Virus record (IMG/VR): IMGVR_UViG_3300006163_000011
Coordinates: 1 to 32,975 of that record
Strand: one strand, 5' to 3'
Source: a virus
DNA length: 32,975 bases
Made by a program: the position numbers and the translations under genes. Below, in pieces: positions 20,828-27,432 of the stretch. A model generated the notes under the pieces. That model ran no database searches, had not been told where the DNA came from, and saw nothing but the letters and a program-made list of their open reading frames with translations. Each line of letters begins with the position of its first letter. Position 1 is the first letter of the stretch.

Positions 20828-21252
20828 GAGGCGACCTTGCGTGGCCGGGTCTTCATCTCGCCGCGCTCCCATAGGTAGGTGCTGGTGATGGGCGAGCCGA
20901 GCAGCTCGGCGGCTTTCTTGCGGCTGTGACCCTCTTGGCGAAGCCGCAGATACTCGGCCTTCTTGGGTCTGCGCGGCTCATAACCTTCGTAGGCCCTTCG
21001 GAGGCGGAGCCGGGTTCCCTCGGATGCCGGGGACACTCCGATCCGGTCGCAGGCGGTGTCGTGGGTTTCGCCGCTGTCGCGCAGGAACCGGTACTCGTCG
21101 GCGAAACCGGCGGAGCTAATGGGCGCGGGCGGCGGCCCCTCGGGAGGGAAGCCGGCACGGCGCCAGCGGTGATAGCAGGCGGTGATGTAGCCGTTGCCTT
21201 GGTGCTGGCCTTCGACGCCGCAGCAGGCGCATTCGACGATGGGCCGGCTCAC
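20824..21252 (-). CDS. Zinc-binding HTH protein
   Basis: A 142-residue product from GTG 21252 (GTGA junction). The N-terminus VSRPIVECACCGVEGQHQGN ... ACYHRWRRAGF supplies Cys/His ligands of a zinc site. The remainder is basic and helical, with two HTH-like segments (GETHDTACDRIGVSPASEGT and EGHSRKKAAELLGSPITSTY). It probably binds DNA; from memory it resembles actinophage proteins predicted as HTH regulators. Its target is unknown. Confidence 0.6.
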   Translation of the reverse strand: MSRPIVECACCGVEGQHQGNGYITACYHRWRRAGFPPEGPPPAPISSAGFADEYRFLRDSGETHDTACDRIGVSPASEGTRLRLRRAYEGYEPRRPKKAEYLRLRQEGHSRKKAAELLGSPITSTYLWERGEMKTRPRKVAS

Positions 21253-21377
21253 CAGGCACCTACCGGCAGCCCGTAGTCGTCGGCTTCGTCCTCGTCGCCT
21301 GCCGCGGCGATGACGAGGCCAACGGCGGCGGCGAGTGGCGTGGAGATGATGGCGAGCACCCACCAGATCCAGGTCAC
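21249..21377 (-). CDS. 42-residue membrane microprotein
   Basis: The product starts VTWIWWVLAIISTPLAAAVG with one hydrophobic span (about 2-26) and an acidic tail (GDEDEADDYGLPVG). It has GTGA junctions on both sides (GTG 21377 and stop 21249). The tail should face the cytoplasm if the Trp-rich end leads. No function recognised. Confidence 0.5.
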   Translation of the reverse strand: MTWIWWVLAIISTPLAAAVGLVIAAAGDEDEADDYGLPVGAW

Positions 21378-21721
21378 GGCGTCACCTGCTCGGCCTGCTC
21401 GGCCTTGAGCCGCTCCACCTCGGCGACGAGCCATTCCACGGCGGGCGCGATCGTCGGCCCCAGCTCGAAGGGGACCTTCCGCTCTTCACCGGACGGCGAC
21501 AGGATGCCGCGCATGTTCAGGTCGTCGCTGCGCCTGTCGCGCAACTCTTCGTGGATATGGGCGTCACGCTCGCGGAGCCGCTCCACCTCGCCGAGCAGTG
21601 CGGGCACGTCCTCCTTAATGATCTGCTTGGCTGCTTGCTCATGGCTCAGCAGGTGAGGGCTGGTGGTCGCGGCGCGCTCCTTGATGGCCTGGAGCTGCTC
21701 GTCGGTCAGCGGGGTGCTCAT
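21374..21721 (-). CDS. Coiled-coil hypothetical protein
   Basis: A 115-residue product starting MSTPLTDEQLQAIKERAATT with ATG 21721 (ATGA junction). Long charged helices (VPALLGEVERLRERDAHIHE and VEWLVAEVERLKAEQAEQV) suggest dimerisation. From memory, TDEQLQAIKERAA-type proteins are common in Streptomyces phages and genomes, without known role. Confidence 0.55.
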   Translation of the reverse strand: MSTPLTDEQLQAIKERAATTSPHLLSHEQAAKQIIKEDVPALLGEVERLRERDAHIHEELRDRRSDDLNMRGILSPSGEERKVPFELGPTIAPAVEWLVAEVERLKAEQAEQVTP

Positions 21722-21975
21722 GCGCTGGCCTCGCTCTCGGCCTGCTCGGGCGTGCCGGTGCCGTGGCAGTGCGGGCAGACCTCGTCGCCGGGCAGGATCA
21801 CAGTGACCATGGCGTCGTCGATCAGGTCGTAGATCTCGTCCTTGAGTGCGTCGAAGCCGCCGGCCGACAGCTCGTCGGCGCCCTCTTCGCTGGACAGGAA
21901 GTCGCCCACGCCGTCGGCGTCCGCGCCGTTTTCGCGGATGTACTTCCGGGCGACGTCCTTGGCGTTGATGCTCAT
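21718..21975 (-). CDS. Small acidic protein with CxxCxG motif
   Basis: An 85-residue product starting MSINAKDVARKYIRENGADA. Acidic helices are followed by VCPHCHGTGTPEQ, a single CPHCHGTG knuckle like half of a DnaJ-type zinc repeat. ATG 21975 overlaps the upstream stop as ATGA. The knuckle could pair with another chain for metal binding. Function unknown. Confidence 0.5.
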   Translation of the reverse strand: MSINAKDVARKYIRENGADADGVGDFLSSEEGADELSAGGFDALKDEIYDLIDDAMVTVILPGDEVCPHCHGTGTPEQAESEASA

Positions 21976-22157
21976 GCGGTTCTCCGGTGGAGTGGTCGGT
22001 GGTAGGCGTGGATGACGGGCCGGTGGTAGCGGGCGGACCACCGGCGCTCGGCCCACGCGGTGAGGGCAGTCCGCCGTTCGAACAGGCGGAGGGCGACGCC
22101 TCCGGCGAGCGCGGCCAGGACGAGGGGGGCGACGGTGAGGGCGTAGGAGGCGGTCAT
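21972..22157 (-). CDS. Small single-span membrane protein with basic tail
   Basis: A 61-residue product starting MTASYALTVAPLVLAALAGG: one hydrophobic span (about 4-24) then a strongly basic, Arg/His/Tyr-rich tail (RRWSARYHRPVIHAYHRPLH). ATG 22157 overlaps a 25-codon gene's stop as ATGA. A membrane-bound nucleic-acid-binding tail is possible, but only from composition. Confidence 0.45.
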   Translation of the reverse strand: MTASYALTVAPLVLAALAGGVALRLFERRTALTAWAERRWSARYHRPVIHAYHRPLHRRTA

Positions 22158-22231
22158 GAGTCGTTTCCGATCCGGACCGCGACGATCACTGCGAACACGA
22201 ACACGAGGCAGCCGTTAGTGAGGTCACTCAT
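22154..22231 (-). CDS. 25-residue hydrophobic microprotein
   Basis: The product starts MSDLTNGCLVFVFAVIVAVR and ends IGNDS: one hydrophobic span with short polar ends. ATG 22231 lies eight bases inside the previous gene, and the TGA overlaps the next ATG as ATGA. Without it a 66-base gap would remain in an operon that otherwise has almost none. Evidence is junction structure and composition only. Confidence 0.4.
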   Translation of the reverse strand: MSDLTNGCLVFVFAVIVAVRIGNDS

Positions 22232-22832
22232 CGGCCTGTCCCGCCTCTTGCACGGCCGGGGTCGCGGTCACCTGGTCGGACACCTCGGCGGGCTCGACCC
22301 GCACGACGTCACCGGCGGCGAAGTCGTAGACGGCCTCTCCGGCCGTGACGATGAACGTGTCCGGCCGTACCGTGTCGACGATCCCTCGGATGATGCCGCC
22401 GCCCTCGCAGTGCACGATGACGTGCTGGCCACCGTGGACGTGTGCCCAGGGGTTCGCGGGCACGGCCGGGATGACCTGCGTTGCACCGTCCGGCGATACC
22501 TGCGGGAGCTGGGCGGTCTGGTCGAGCGGCGCGGCGACCGGCCCGGAGTGGCCCGGGTAGCAGGCCGGGGAGCCGCTGCGGTCGTGGACGAGACCGACCT
22601 CGGTCCGCACGAGCGGGCCGCCGCAGTGCCTGCACTGCTCGTACTCGACACCGACCGTCGGGGAGTAGCGGGACACCAGGCCCGCGATCGCGGCGTCCAG
22701 CTCGGCGAGGTTCTTCTCGTGCCGCCTTGTCGTCGCCTCGAACTTGGCGATCAGGTTGGTGCGGTACTTGACGAGCTCGTCGTAGATCTCGCTGCGGGTG
22801 CCGGTACCCTGGCTGTTGGGAGTTCCGGTCAT
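22224..22832 (-). CDS. Hypothetical zinc-knuckle protein
   Basis: A 202-residue product starting MTGTPNSQGTGTRSEIYDEL. Residues 15-55 form a charged helix. CRHCGGPLVRTEVGLVHDRS ... ACYPGH (about 67-95) looks like a zinc site. A Pro-rich linker is followed by a beta-type C-terminal domain (HVIVHCEGGGIIRGIVDTVR) suggestive of a small SH3-like barrel. ATG 22832 overlaps the upstream stop as ATGA. Role unknown. Confidence 0.55.
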   Translation of the reverse strand: MTGTPNSQGTGTRSEIYDELVKYRTNLIAKFEATTRRHEKNLAELDAAIAGLVSRYSPTVGVEYEQCRHCGGPLVRTEVGLVHDRSGSPACYPGHSGPVAAPLDQTAQLPQVSPDGATQVIPAVPANPWAHVHGGQHVIVHCEGGGIIRGIVDTVRPDTFIVTAGEAVYDFAAGDVVRVEPAEVSDQVTATPAVQEAGQADE

Positions 22833-23047
22833 TGGTGTGGCCTTTCGATAGATGTGGAGCCTCCGGCGAGTGGATGCGCCGGGGGCTTCGTCGTGTCGTG
22901 GGTGGTCATGTGGCAGACCAGGGCCTCCAGCGCGTCGTTGGCCCGCTGGGCGATCAGCGCCATCACCCGGGCCCGCTCCCGGGCCTTGTGCAGCTCGGCC
23001 CGCAGGATCGCGTTCTCGGCCAGCGCCTCGGCGTGCGTCGGCGGCAT
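22829..23047 (-). CDS. Small helical hypothetical protein
   Basis: A 72-residue product starting MPPTHAEALAENAILRAELH: one long heptad helix to about residue 48, then a Pro/Ser tail. ATG 23047 shares a base with the ERF stop (TGATG). It probably forms a coiled-coil dimer. It may assist the annealing protein it is coupled to, but that is inference from position. Confidence 0.5.
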   Translation of the reverse strand: MPPTHAEALAENAILRAELHKARERARVMALIAQRANDALEALVCHMTTHDTTKPPAHPLAGGSTSIERPHQ

Positions 23048-23829
23048 CAGGCGCCGCCTTCCCGGGCCTGCAACTCGTCCAGCAGCTCGGTCAGCTGCGT
23101 GGCTGGGTCGTCGGAGTCGGAGATGACCATCTCCAGCGCCTTGATCAGCTCGTGCGCCTCGTGCTTGGTCAGGTCCTTGGCTGAGCCGAGCGGCCGGCCG
23201 ACGATCGTCGAGGCGGCCCGTAGCTTGTCGGCCCGGTCGGTCCACCCGATCGATGTGAGCGTCGCCTGGATCTTCGTGAGCTGCGGCGCGGTCACCATTT
23301 CCGGCGGCTGTTCCTGCTCGCCGGGCAGCGGCGGCCGGGCGGCCGGGCGTGCCCGCTGGGCGGTGCCGTTGCCGTCCGTTTCCGCCTGTTGCCGTGGTCG
23401 CCGCTGGGCGGTGCGCGGCGCGCTGTCGTCGCCGAGCCGGGATTCGTTGTCCTCGTCGGCGGCGATGCCGACCACTGCGGCCAGGCAGTAGCGGCGGACG
23501 TAGGTGATCCGGCCGCCGAGCGCCTGGATACCGCCCTCGGCCGACAGCGGGAATTCGCCGGTCAGGGCCTCGCCGGACTCGTGCATGAGGCTGTAGCGGA
23601 CGGCCATCTTCCCGTCGTTGCCGATGCCGGGCATGGCTATGAACGACAGGCCGTTCGCGGCGAGGAGCGGGAGGACGGCTTCGGACAGGTTGGCCAGGGT
23701 GGCGTAGCTGTAGGAGTAGGTGTCGCCACTCTTCTGCTTCACCTCGACGGTGCGGTCGCGCTCGAGCTTGGGGAGGTTGGCCTGCACCTTGGCGAGGGCG
23801 GCGGCGAGGGCCGGAGTCTGATCGCTCAT
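23047..23829 (-). CDS. erf: ERF-family single-strand annealing protein
   Basis: A 260-residue product from ATG 23829 (ATGA with the upstream gene). Residues 1-140 match the ERF recombinase pattern: ALAKVQANLPKLERDRTVEV, SYSYATLANLSEAVLPLLAA, GLSFIAMPG, VRYSLMHESGEALTGEFPL and YVRRYCLAAVVGIAADEDNE. A disordered linker and a helical C-terminal domain follow (QLTKIQATLTSIGWTDRADK). It anneals complementary single strands in phage recombination, working with the nuclease encoded at 24209-24973. Confidence 0.87.
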   Translation of the reverse strand: MSDQTPALAAALAKVQANLPKLERDRTVEVKQKSGDTYSYSYATLANLSEAVLPLLAANGLSFIAMPGIGNDGKMAVRYSLMHESGEALTGEFPLSAEGGIQALGGRITYVRRYCLAAVVGIAADEDNESRLGDDSAPRTAQRRPRQQAETDGNGTAQRARPAARPPLPGEQEQPPEMVTAPQLTKIQATLTSIGWTDRADKLRAASTIVGRPLGSAKDLTKHEAHELIKALEMVISDSDDPATQLTELLDELQAREGGA

Positions 23830-24212
23830 TCGCTGGCCTCGCTTTCGGCGAGATGCTTGCGGTTGGCCTCGGACAGTTCGGCGAGCACGGAGTCGAGGGT
23901 GGGGCCGACCTTCCACCAGGCGTCCGCTTGGCAGCCCCAGCCGGTGGTGTCGGCCCATGCCTCGCTGACCGCGTACCGGCCGTCAGTGAGCTTGACGACG
24001 GCGAAGAAGTCCACGTCGCCGTACCCGTCGTACGACACAGCCCAGAAGTGCACGACCTCGCCGATCGCCTCGGCCGTGACGTCCTCGATCCGCGCGCCGC
24101 CGAGGCCGACGTCGAAGGTCCCGGAGTAGTCGCCGCTGCCTCCGTCGGGGAAGACCTGACGCCAGTCGTCTTCGGTCCAGTCGCCATTGGTCGGCAGGTC
24201 TTCGATGTTCAT
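23826..24212 (-). CDS. Hypothetical protein within the recombination module
   Basis: A 128-residue product starting MNIEDLPTNGDWTEDDWRQV. It is acidic and aromatic-rich with a beta pattern (VVHFWAVSYDGYGDVDFFAV), ending in a helix. It is coupled to the nuclease gene upstream and ERF downstream by ATGA junctions. The acidic, DNA-mimic-like composition is noted but no family is recognised. Confidence 0.5.
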   Translation of the reverse strand: MNIEDLPTNGDWTEDDWRQVFPDGGSGDYSGTFDVGLGGARIEDVTAEAIGEVVHFWAVSYDGYGDVDFFAVVKLTDGRYAVSEAWADTTGWGCQADAWWKVGPTLDSVLAELSEANRKHLAESEASE

Positions 24213-24973
24213 CGGCTGCTCATCTCGATCTCGGGGAGCAGCGGCTCACCGAGGTAGTCACGGCACCGCCCGGCCGCGCGGGCCACCTCGGCGATGTACA
24301 GGAACTCGCGGAACACCTCAGGCCCGGAGTCGACAGGGACCAGGTCGTAGCCGTCGGCGCGCAGCCACACCACGCCGCCCTCATCGGTCTCCGGCATGTC
24401 GACCTCGTCGCCGTCGTCGTCGAGGCAGAACTCGGCGTGCCGGTAGGCGGCGAGCTGGAACGCCATGTCGCCGCGCGGGCCCTTGGAGTTGGTCTTCCAG
24501 TCCAGGAGCCAGGTGCGGCCGTCGCGGAGCTGAGCGACCAGATCAGGGCTTCCCGCGTAGGAGTGCGCGCGGGAGAACACCGGCCGCTCGGTCAGCAGCG
24601 GTTCCGCGTCCCACTCGTCCAGGAAGCGGACGCAGGCGGCGACGTGGCCGGCTAGCTCGACCGGGACGTCGACCTTCTCGCCGTGCACGAGCTTGTGCGC
24701 GAGGGTGTGCACGCGAGTGCCACGCAGGCCGGCAGAGTCCCGTACGACGTTGTGGGCCTTCTCCAGCGTCTTGAGACGTTCGGAGACGGGCAGTAGGGCC
24801 AGCTCGTCCCACTCGTCTACGGCCTTGGCGGCGACGGTGCCGGCTGCCCAGTTGATGAGTCCGCTCTTGGGGAAGCCCTTGTTGATGAGGGTGGTGACGC
24901 CGTCGACCTTGTCGCCGTCGAGGAGGTAGGAGTGGCCGCGCCCGTGGTTGCGTCGTGCGGTCTCGCCGCTCAC
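24209..24973 (-). CDS. RecB/Cas4-like PD-(D/E)XK exonuclease
   Basis: A 254-residue product beginning VSGETARRNHGRGHSYLLDG from GTG 24973 (GTGA junction). GTRVHTLAHKLVHGE is motif I (His), SPDLVAQLRDGRTWLLDWKT holds the Asp and D-x-K catalytic core, and FQLAAYRHAEF is the RecB-type Q-x-x-x-Y motif. It should resect double-strand ends to expose single strands for the ERF protein two genes downstream. The pairing resembles lambda Exo/Beta in logic, with different families. Confidence 0.83.
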   Translation of the reverse strand: MSGETARRNHGRGHSYLLDGDKVDGVTTLINKGFPKSGLINWAAGTVAAKAVDEWDELALLPVSERLKTLEKAHNVVRDSAGLRGTRVHTLAHKLVHGEKVDVPVELAGHVAACVRFLDEWDAEPLLTERPVFSRAHSYAGSPDLVAQLRDGRTWLLDWKTNSKGPRGDMAFQLAAYRHAEFCLDDDGDEVDMPETDEGGVVWLRADGYDLVPVDSGPEVFREFLYIAEVARAAGRCRDYLGEPLLPEIEMSSR

Positions 24974-25059
24974 GACAGCCCCCGCCATGCCGCGTAGGTG
25001 CCAACCGCGATGACCAGGGCGTCGAGGCCGAGGATGAGAGCCGGGATGACGCGCTTCAC
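24970..25059 (-). CDS. 29-residue membrane microprotein
   Basis: The product starts VKRVIPALILGLDALVIAVG and ends TYAAWRGLS: a single hydrophobic helix with basic ends. GTG 25059 overlaps the upstream stop as GTGA, and its own TGA overlaps the nuclease start as GTGA. The double coupling argues for translation. Function unknown. Confidence 0.45.
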   Translation of the reverse strand: MKRVIPALILGLDALVIAVGTYAAWRGLS

Positions 25060-25202
25060 GACTCACCGCCCGAGGTGATCTCGTCGAGCACCGCCCAGTA
25101 CGCGGCCTCCTCTTCGTCGGTGTAGCCGTCGTCGGTGTCCGGCGGCTCGTCCGGCGGGTTGAGGAAGTCGTCCAGTGAGCCGATGAAGACGTCGCGGGCC
25201 AT
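25056..25202 (-). CDS. 48-residue acidic protein
   Basis: The product starts MARDVFIGSLDDFLNPPDEP and continues with an acidic run (DTDDGYTDEEEAAYW), with about one third Asp/Glu. ATG 25202 shares a base with the upstream stop (TGATG), and its TGA overlaps the next GTG. Very acidic small phage proteins can mimic DNA or inhibit host enzymes; here that is only a possibility. Confidence 0.5.
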   Translation of the reverse strand: MARDVFIGSLDDFLNPPDEPPDTDDGYTDEEEAAYWAVLDEITSGGES

Positions 25203-25510
25203 CAGCTGTCACCACCCGGAGTGATCCGGTCCAGTTCGTCGGCGGCCTTGCGCAGCGCCTTGGCGACGGGCTCGATGGTGATGGTGGCGAGCATCCGTGC
25301 CGTGCCGGAGTCCAGGTGCAGGAGCGGCGCGTCGTCCAGGGTCGAGATCAGGACGTCCGGCTGTGTGTCCGGGTGCTGGATCACGACCACGTAGGCGCCG
25401 GAGCCCTGGGCGGCGAAGTTGGCGGTGCAGTGGGAGAGGCGGGTCACGGTCGAGGTGTGCAGGCGGGCGCACCAGGTGGGGCAGCGCTCTGGAGTCTGCG
25501 GGGCGCTCAT
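25202..25510 (-). CDS. DUF6907-like protein (CPxWC motif)
   Basis: A 102-residue product starting MSAPQTPERCPTWCARLHTS. The C-P-x-W-C-x-x-x-H opening, a following beta sheet and the final helix (VAKALRKAADELDRI) match a small family common in actinomycetes and their phages that I recall as DUF6907. ATG 25510 overlaps the upstream stop as ATGA. The motif likely binds metal. No known role. Confidence 0.6.
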   Translation of the reverse strand: MSAPQTPERCPTWCARLHTSTVTRLSHCTANFAAQGSGAYVVVIQHPDTQPDVLISTLDDAPLLHLDSGTARMLATITIEPVAKALRKAADELDRITPGGDS

Positions 25511-25710
25511 CGGGCGCCGCCTTCGACCAGCCGGACGCGCTTCATGAGCTCGCTGATGTTCTCGCCGTGGTGGCTGCGTCGGAGGTGCCCAACCATCTCC
25601 GACAGGCTGGCGTCTTGGTCCTCGGGGCTGACCCACACGGTGTGGTCGCAGAGCGGGCATTCCAGCTCGTCGCCGGGCTCGTCGTCGAAGTCGTCGTCGA
25701 AGAGGCTCAT
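25507..25710 (-). CDS. C2H2-like zinc-finger small protein
   Basis: A 67-residue product starting MSLFDDDFDDEPGDELECPL. C-P-L-C, then H-L-R-R-S-H-H at about residues 43-49, gives a classical C2H2 spacing; the N-terminal 17 residues are very acidic. ATG 25710 overlaps the upstream stop as ATGA. It could bind DNA or a protein partner. No family beyond the finger is recognised. Confidence 0.6.
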   Translation of the reverse strand: MSLFDDDFDDEPGDELECPLCDHTVWVSPEDQDASLSEMVGHLRRSHHGENISELMKRVRLVEGGAR

Positions 25711-25907
25711 GCCGCACCTGCCTTCGTCGGGCGCGTCGCGGCCAGCCATGCCTCGTTCAGGTCGCCGGGCAGAGCGGTCGCGGCGGCCAGGGCCCCGGTC
25801 ATGTAGACCTGGGCCTGGGCGAGTGTGAACATCGCGTGGTCGAGCTCCTGGCCCTCGGCCATCTTGGCCAGCGCGAGCGCCTTCTGGAGCATCTCCGGGC
25901 CGCTCAT
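25707..25907 (-). CDS. Small helical hypothetical protein
   Basis: A 66-residue product starting MSGPEMLQKALALAKMAEGQ, almost entirely amphipathic helix, Ala- and Leu-rich. ATG 25907 overlaps the upstream stop as ATGA. Hydrophobic faces suggest a helical bundle or oligomer rather than a membrane span. Function unknown. Confidence 0.5.
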   Translation of the reverse strand: MSGPEMLQKALALAKMAEGQELDHAMFTLAQAQVYMTGALAAATALPGDLNEAWLAATRPTKAGAA

Positions 25908-26209
25908 CGGGCACCAGCAGGGGTGACCAGGAAGCACACGGCCTCGTAGACCTGGAATTCGAGCCGGAGCTTGGCGCTCTCCTCGTCGGCCGTCTGCGGG
26001 TTGATCTCGTTCCACTGCTGCCAGGTCTCGATGATGTGCTCGATGTGGGCGCCGGGGTTGTCGCACATGGCGTGCTGGTCGAGGCGCTTGCGGAGCTCGG
26101 CGGGGGTCAGGTCGGCGTCGTTGAGGAGCCGTTCGGCCATGCGGGCGCGGGACCTGCGGGTCTCGTCCATGGCAGAGCCGGTGATGAGGCCCGGGGTGGT
26201 GGTGGTCAT
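25904..26209 (-). CDS. Small helical hypothetical protein
   Basis: A 101-residue product starting MTTTTPGLITGSAMDETRRS, helical and charged throughout (LTPAELRKRLDQHAMCDNPG). ATG 26209 has GAGGGAG about six bases upstream and overlaps a 30-codon gene's stop as ATGA. Position in the first part of the early operon suggests very early expression. No family recognised. Confidence 0.5.
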   Translation of the reverse strand: MTTTTPGLITGSAMDETRRSRARMAERLLNDADLTPAELRKRLDQHAMCDNPGAHIEHIIETWQQWNEINPQTADEESAKLRLEFQVYEAVCFLVTPAGAR

Positions 26210-26298
26210 GTGCTGCTCCCTCGTAGGATCGGAAGCGCGGAAGCTGCTGCTCCCGCACTGGGCTCGGCCGGGGCATCGGCCGGGCCCGCTTGCGTCAT
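26206..26298 (-). CDS. 30-residue Ala/Pro-rich microprotein (candidate)
   Basis: The frame starts MTQAGPADAPAEPSAGAAAS. Its ATG (26298) overlaps the excisionase-like gene's stop as ATGA and its TGA overlaps the next ATG in the same manner, so it fills the gap exactly. The composition is low-complexity. It may simply couple translation across the gap while carrying the next gene's ribosome site. Confidence 0.35.
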   Translation of the reverse strand: MTQAGPADAPAEPSAGAAASALPILRGSST

Positions 26299-26486
26299 TG
26301 GGTTTGCGCGTCGAGCCAGGTGTCGAGGTCGGCCCAGCGGTAGCGGACGCCGTGGCCGGTGCCGTTCCAGCGGGGGCCGATGCCCATGGCTCGCCAGTTG
26401 CGGAGTGTTTTGGGGCTGCGGCGCAGGTAGGTGGCGGCTTCGCGGATGGTGGCGTTGCCGGTGCGTGCCGCGGTCTTGGCGGCCAT
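26295..26486 (-). CDS. Excisionase-like MerR-type HTH protein
   Basis: A 63-residue product starting MAAKTAARTGNATIREAATY. TIREAATYLRRSPKTLRNWR plus GVRYRWADLDTWL is the winged HTH of helix_turn_helix_17/AlpA-type excisionases. ATG 26486 shares a base with the upstream stop (TGATG). It may direct excision with the integrase at 27738-29006, or act as an early regulator. It is the second of two similar small HTH genes in a row. Confidence 0.65.
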   Translation of the reverse strand: MAAKTAARTGNATIREAATYLRRSPKTLRNWRAMGIGPRWNGTGHGVRYRWADLDTWLDAQTQ

Positions 26487-26680
26487 CAGGCGGAGGCGGT
26501 CTCGACGCGGGCGCCCTTGCCGCACTCGATGTACCGGGCGAGTTCCTCGTCCTCGATGCGGACGGAGCCGTTCGTCCCAGGTGCCTTCGTGGCCACGATG
26601 TGGCCGGCCTTGATCAGCCTGTCGACGGTGCCGACGTGAACCCTGAGCTTCGCGGCTACCTCGGCGCGAGTGAGAAGCAT
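26486..26680 (-). CDS. Excisionase-like HTH protein, first gene of the early operon
   Basis: A 64-residue product starting MLLTRAEVAAKLRVHVGTVD. TRAEVAAKLRVHVGTVDRLI is the recognition HTH; SVRIEDEELARYIECGKGAR completes the fold. ATG 26680 has GGAAGG eight bases upstream; longer in-frame starts would run into the operator. As the promoter-proximal gene it could be Xis or a Cro-like regulator; the fold favours excisionase (inference). Confidence 0.65.
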   Translation of the reverse strand: MLLTRAEVAAKLRVHVGTVDRLIKAGHIVATKAPGTNGSVRIEDEELARYIECGKGARVETASA

Positions 26681-26693
26681 GAGGTGCCTTCCG

Positions 26694-26748
26694 TGCGGAG
26701 AGTTGTTGACTAGTGAGGAGAGACTATAACTCTCGGCAGCTCTCCGCA
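26694..26748. promoter_or_regulatory. Early leftward promoter with repeated operator half-sites
   Basis: On the - strand CTTGCG (26750-26745) and TATAGT (26728-26723) with 16 bases between form a promoter reading into the early operon. GGAGAG half-sites and their complements recur: TGCGGAGAG (26694-26702) mirrors CTCTCCGCA (26740-26748), and GAGAG-ACTATAA-CTCTC (26718-26734) is a dyad over the -10. This is a plausible lytic-switch operator for the XRE repressor gene starting 76 bases further on. Confidence 0.55.
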
Positions 26749-26776
26749 AGAGTCCGCGCGGAAATCAGGAATTTAC

Positions 26777-26806
26777 TTGTCCGGGGTCTCGCTTGAAACC
26801 GGACAA
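26777..26806. promoter_or_regulatory. Inverted repeat upstream of the repressor gene
   Basis: TTGTCCGG (26777-26784) and CCGGACAA (26799-26806) are perfect eight-base arms 14 bases apart, ending 18 bases before the repressor ATG. It probably includes the autoregulatory operator or repressor promoter. Its sequence is unrelated to the GGAGAG half-sites nearby, so two different proteins may share the region. Confidence 0.5.
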
Positions 26807-26824
26807 CGTGCGACACTGCACCAC

Positions 26825-27253
26825 ATGAGTCAGCAAGAGTCAGCAGAGTCGGCTCCTGCCCGACCCCTCTACGAACGCGTCGAAGAGATCCGGATGACCC
26901 GAGGCTGGACGAAAGTCCGGCTCGCCCGCGAACTTGGGCTCGACCGGACCACCATCGAGAACTGGAAGAAGCAGCCGCAGCCGCCGCAGGCACCGACGAT
27001 CAGGAACGTGGCCGACACCCTTGGGATCGACCACGCTGAGGCTCTGCGGCTCGCCGGACTCACGCCGCCCAGCGAGCCGCTAGCGTCCCTCGCCGACGAT
27101 CCGCGCCGAATCGACGAACAGCTCGACCGAAACGAAGCCATGGTCGCCGAGATCAGCGATCTACTGCGCCGAGCCAGCCCCAAACAGTCAAAGGCGATCC
27201 TTGAGCTGCTCAGGGCGCTGAATGGCGAGGAAGGGCGGGCATCCGCAGGGTGA
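26825..27253 (+). CDS. XRE-family repressor (probable prophage immunity repressor)
   Basis: A 142-residue product from ATG 26825. Residues about 15-75 form an XRE HTH (RGWTKVRLARELGLDRTTIE, IRNVADTLGIDHAEALRLAG). The C-terminal part is a charged helix (EQLDRNEAMVAEISDLLRRA) likely for dimerisation. There is no LexA-type Ser/Lys autocleavage domain, so induction would not be by RecA-stimulated self-cleavage. It is divergent from the early operon, with operator-like repeats between. Its stop is immediately followed by a hairpin. Confidence 0.8.
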   Translation: MSQQESAESAPARPLYERVEEIRMTRGWTKVRLARELGLDRTTIENWKKQPQPPQAPTIRNVADTLGIDHAEALRLAGLTPPSEPLASLADDPRRIDEQLDRNEAMVAEISDLLRRASPKQSKAILELLRALNGEEGRASAG

Positions 27254-27278
27254 CGGATTTTCAGATGGTGAGAATCCG
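27254..27278 (+). terminator. Hairpin directly after the repressor gene
   Basis: CGGATTTTCA (27254-27263) pairs with TGAGAATCCG (27269-27278) over ten bases with one G-T pair and a five-base loop (GATGG). It starts at the base after the repressor stop. No T-run follows, typical for actinomycete terminators. It should separate the repressor from the integrase transcript. Confidence 0.6.
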
Positions 27279-27432
27279 ACTAGATGGCCTACGTCATATG
27301 CACGATTGCCCAGCGCCCGCCTTATCGCACAGGATGTCCAATAAAGCACCAATCGTAGGGACGTTTTGACTGTCAGAAATCCCGCCACGCAAGAAATTGT
27401 CAACGTCCCCCACACCAAGGTGGGGAGCCTTC
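27279..27432. other. Intergenic region before the integrase pair
   Basis: No gene is seen. It contains TTGACT (27367-27372) and a loose inverted repeat, GACGTTTTGAC (27360-27370) against GTCAACGTC (27399-27407), plus GGGGAG before the next ATG. The local base composition is less GC-rich than the surroundings. It could hold the integrase promoter; an attachment site here cannot be shown. Confidence 0.35.

Noticed and set aside
26825-27253. Autocleavable CI/LexA-type repressor
   Set aside because: The C-terminal part is a charged helix with no Ser/Lys peptidase motifs and the protein is only 142 residues.
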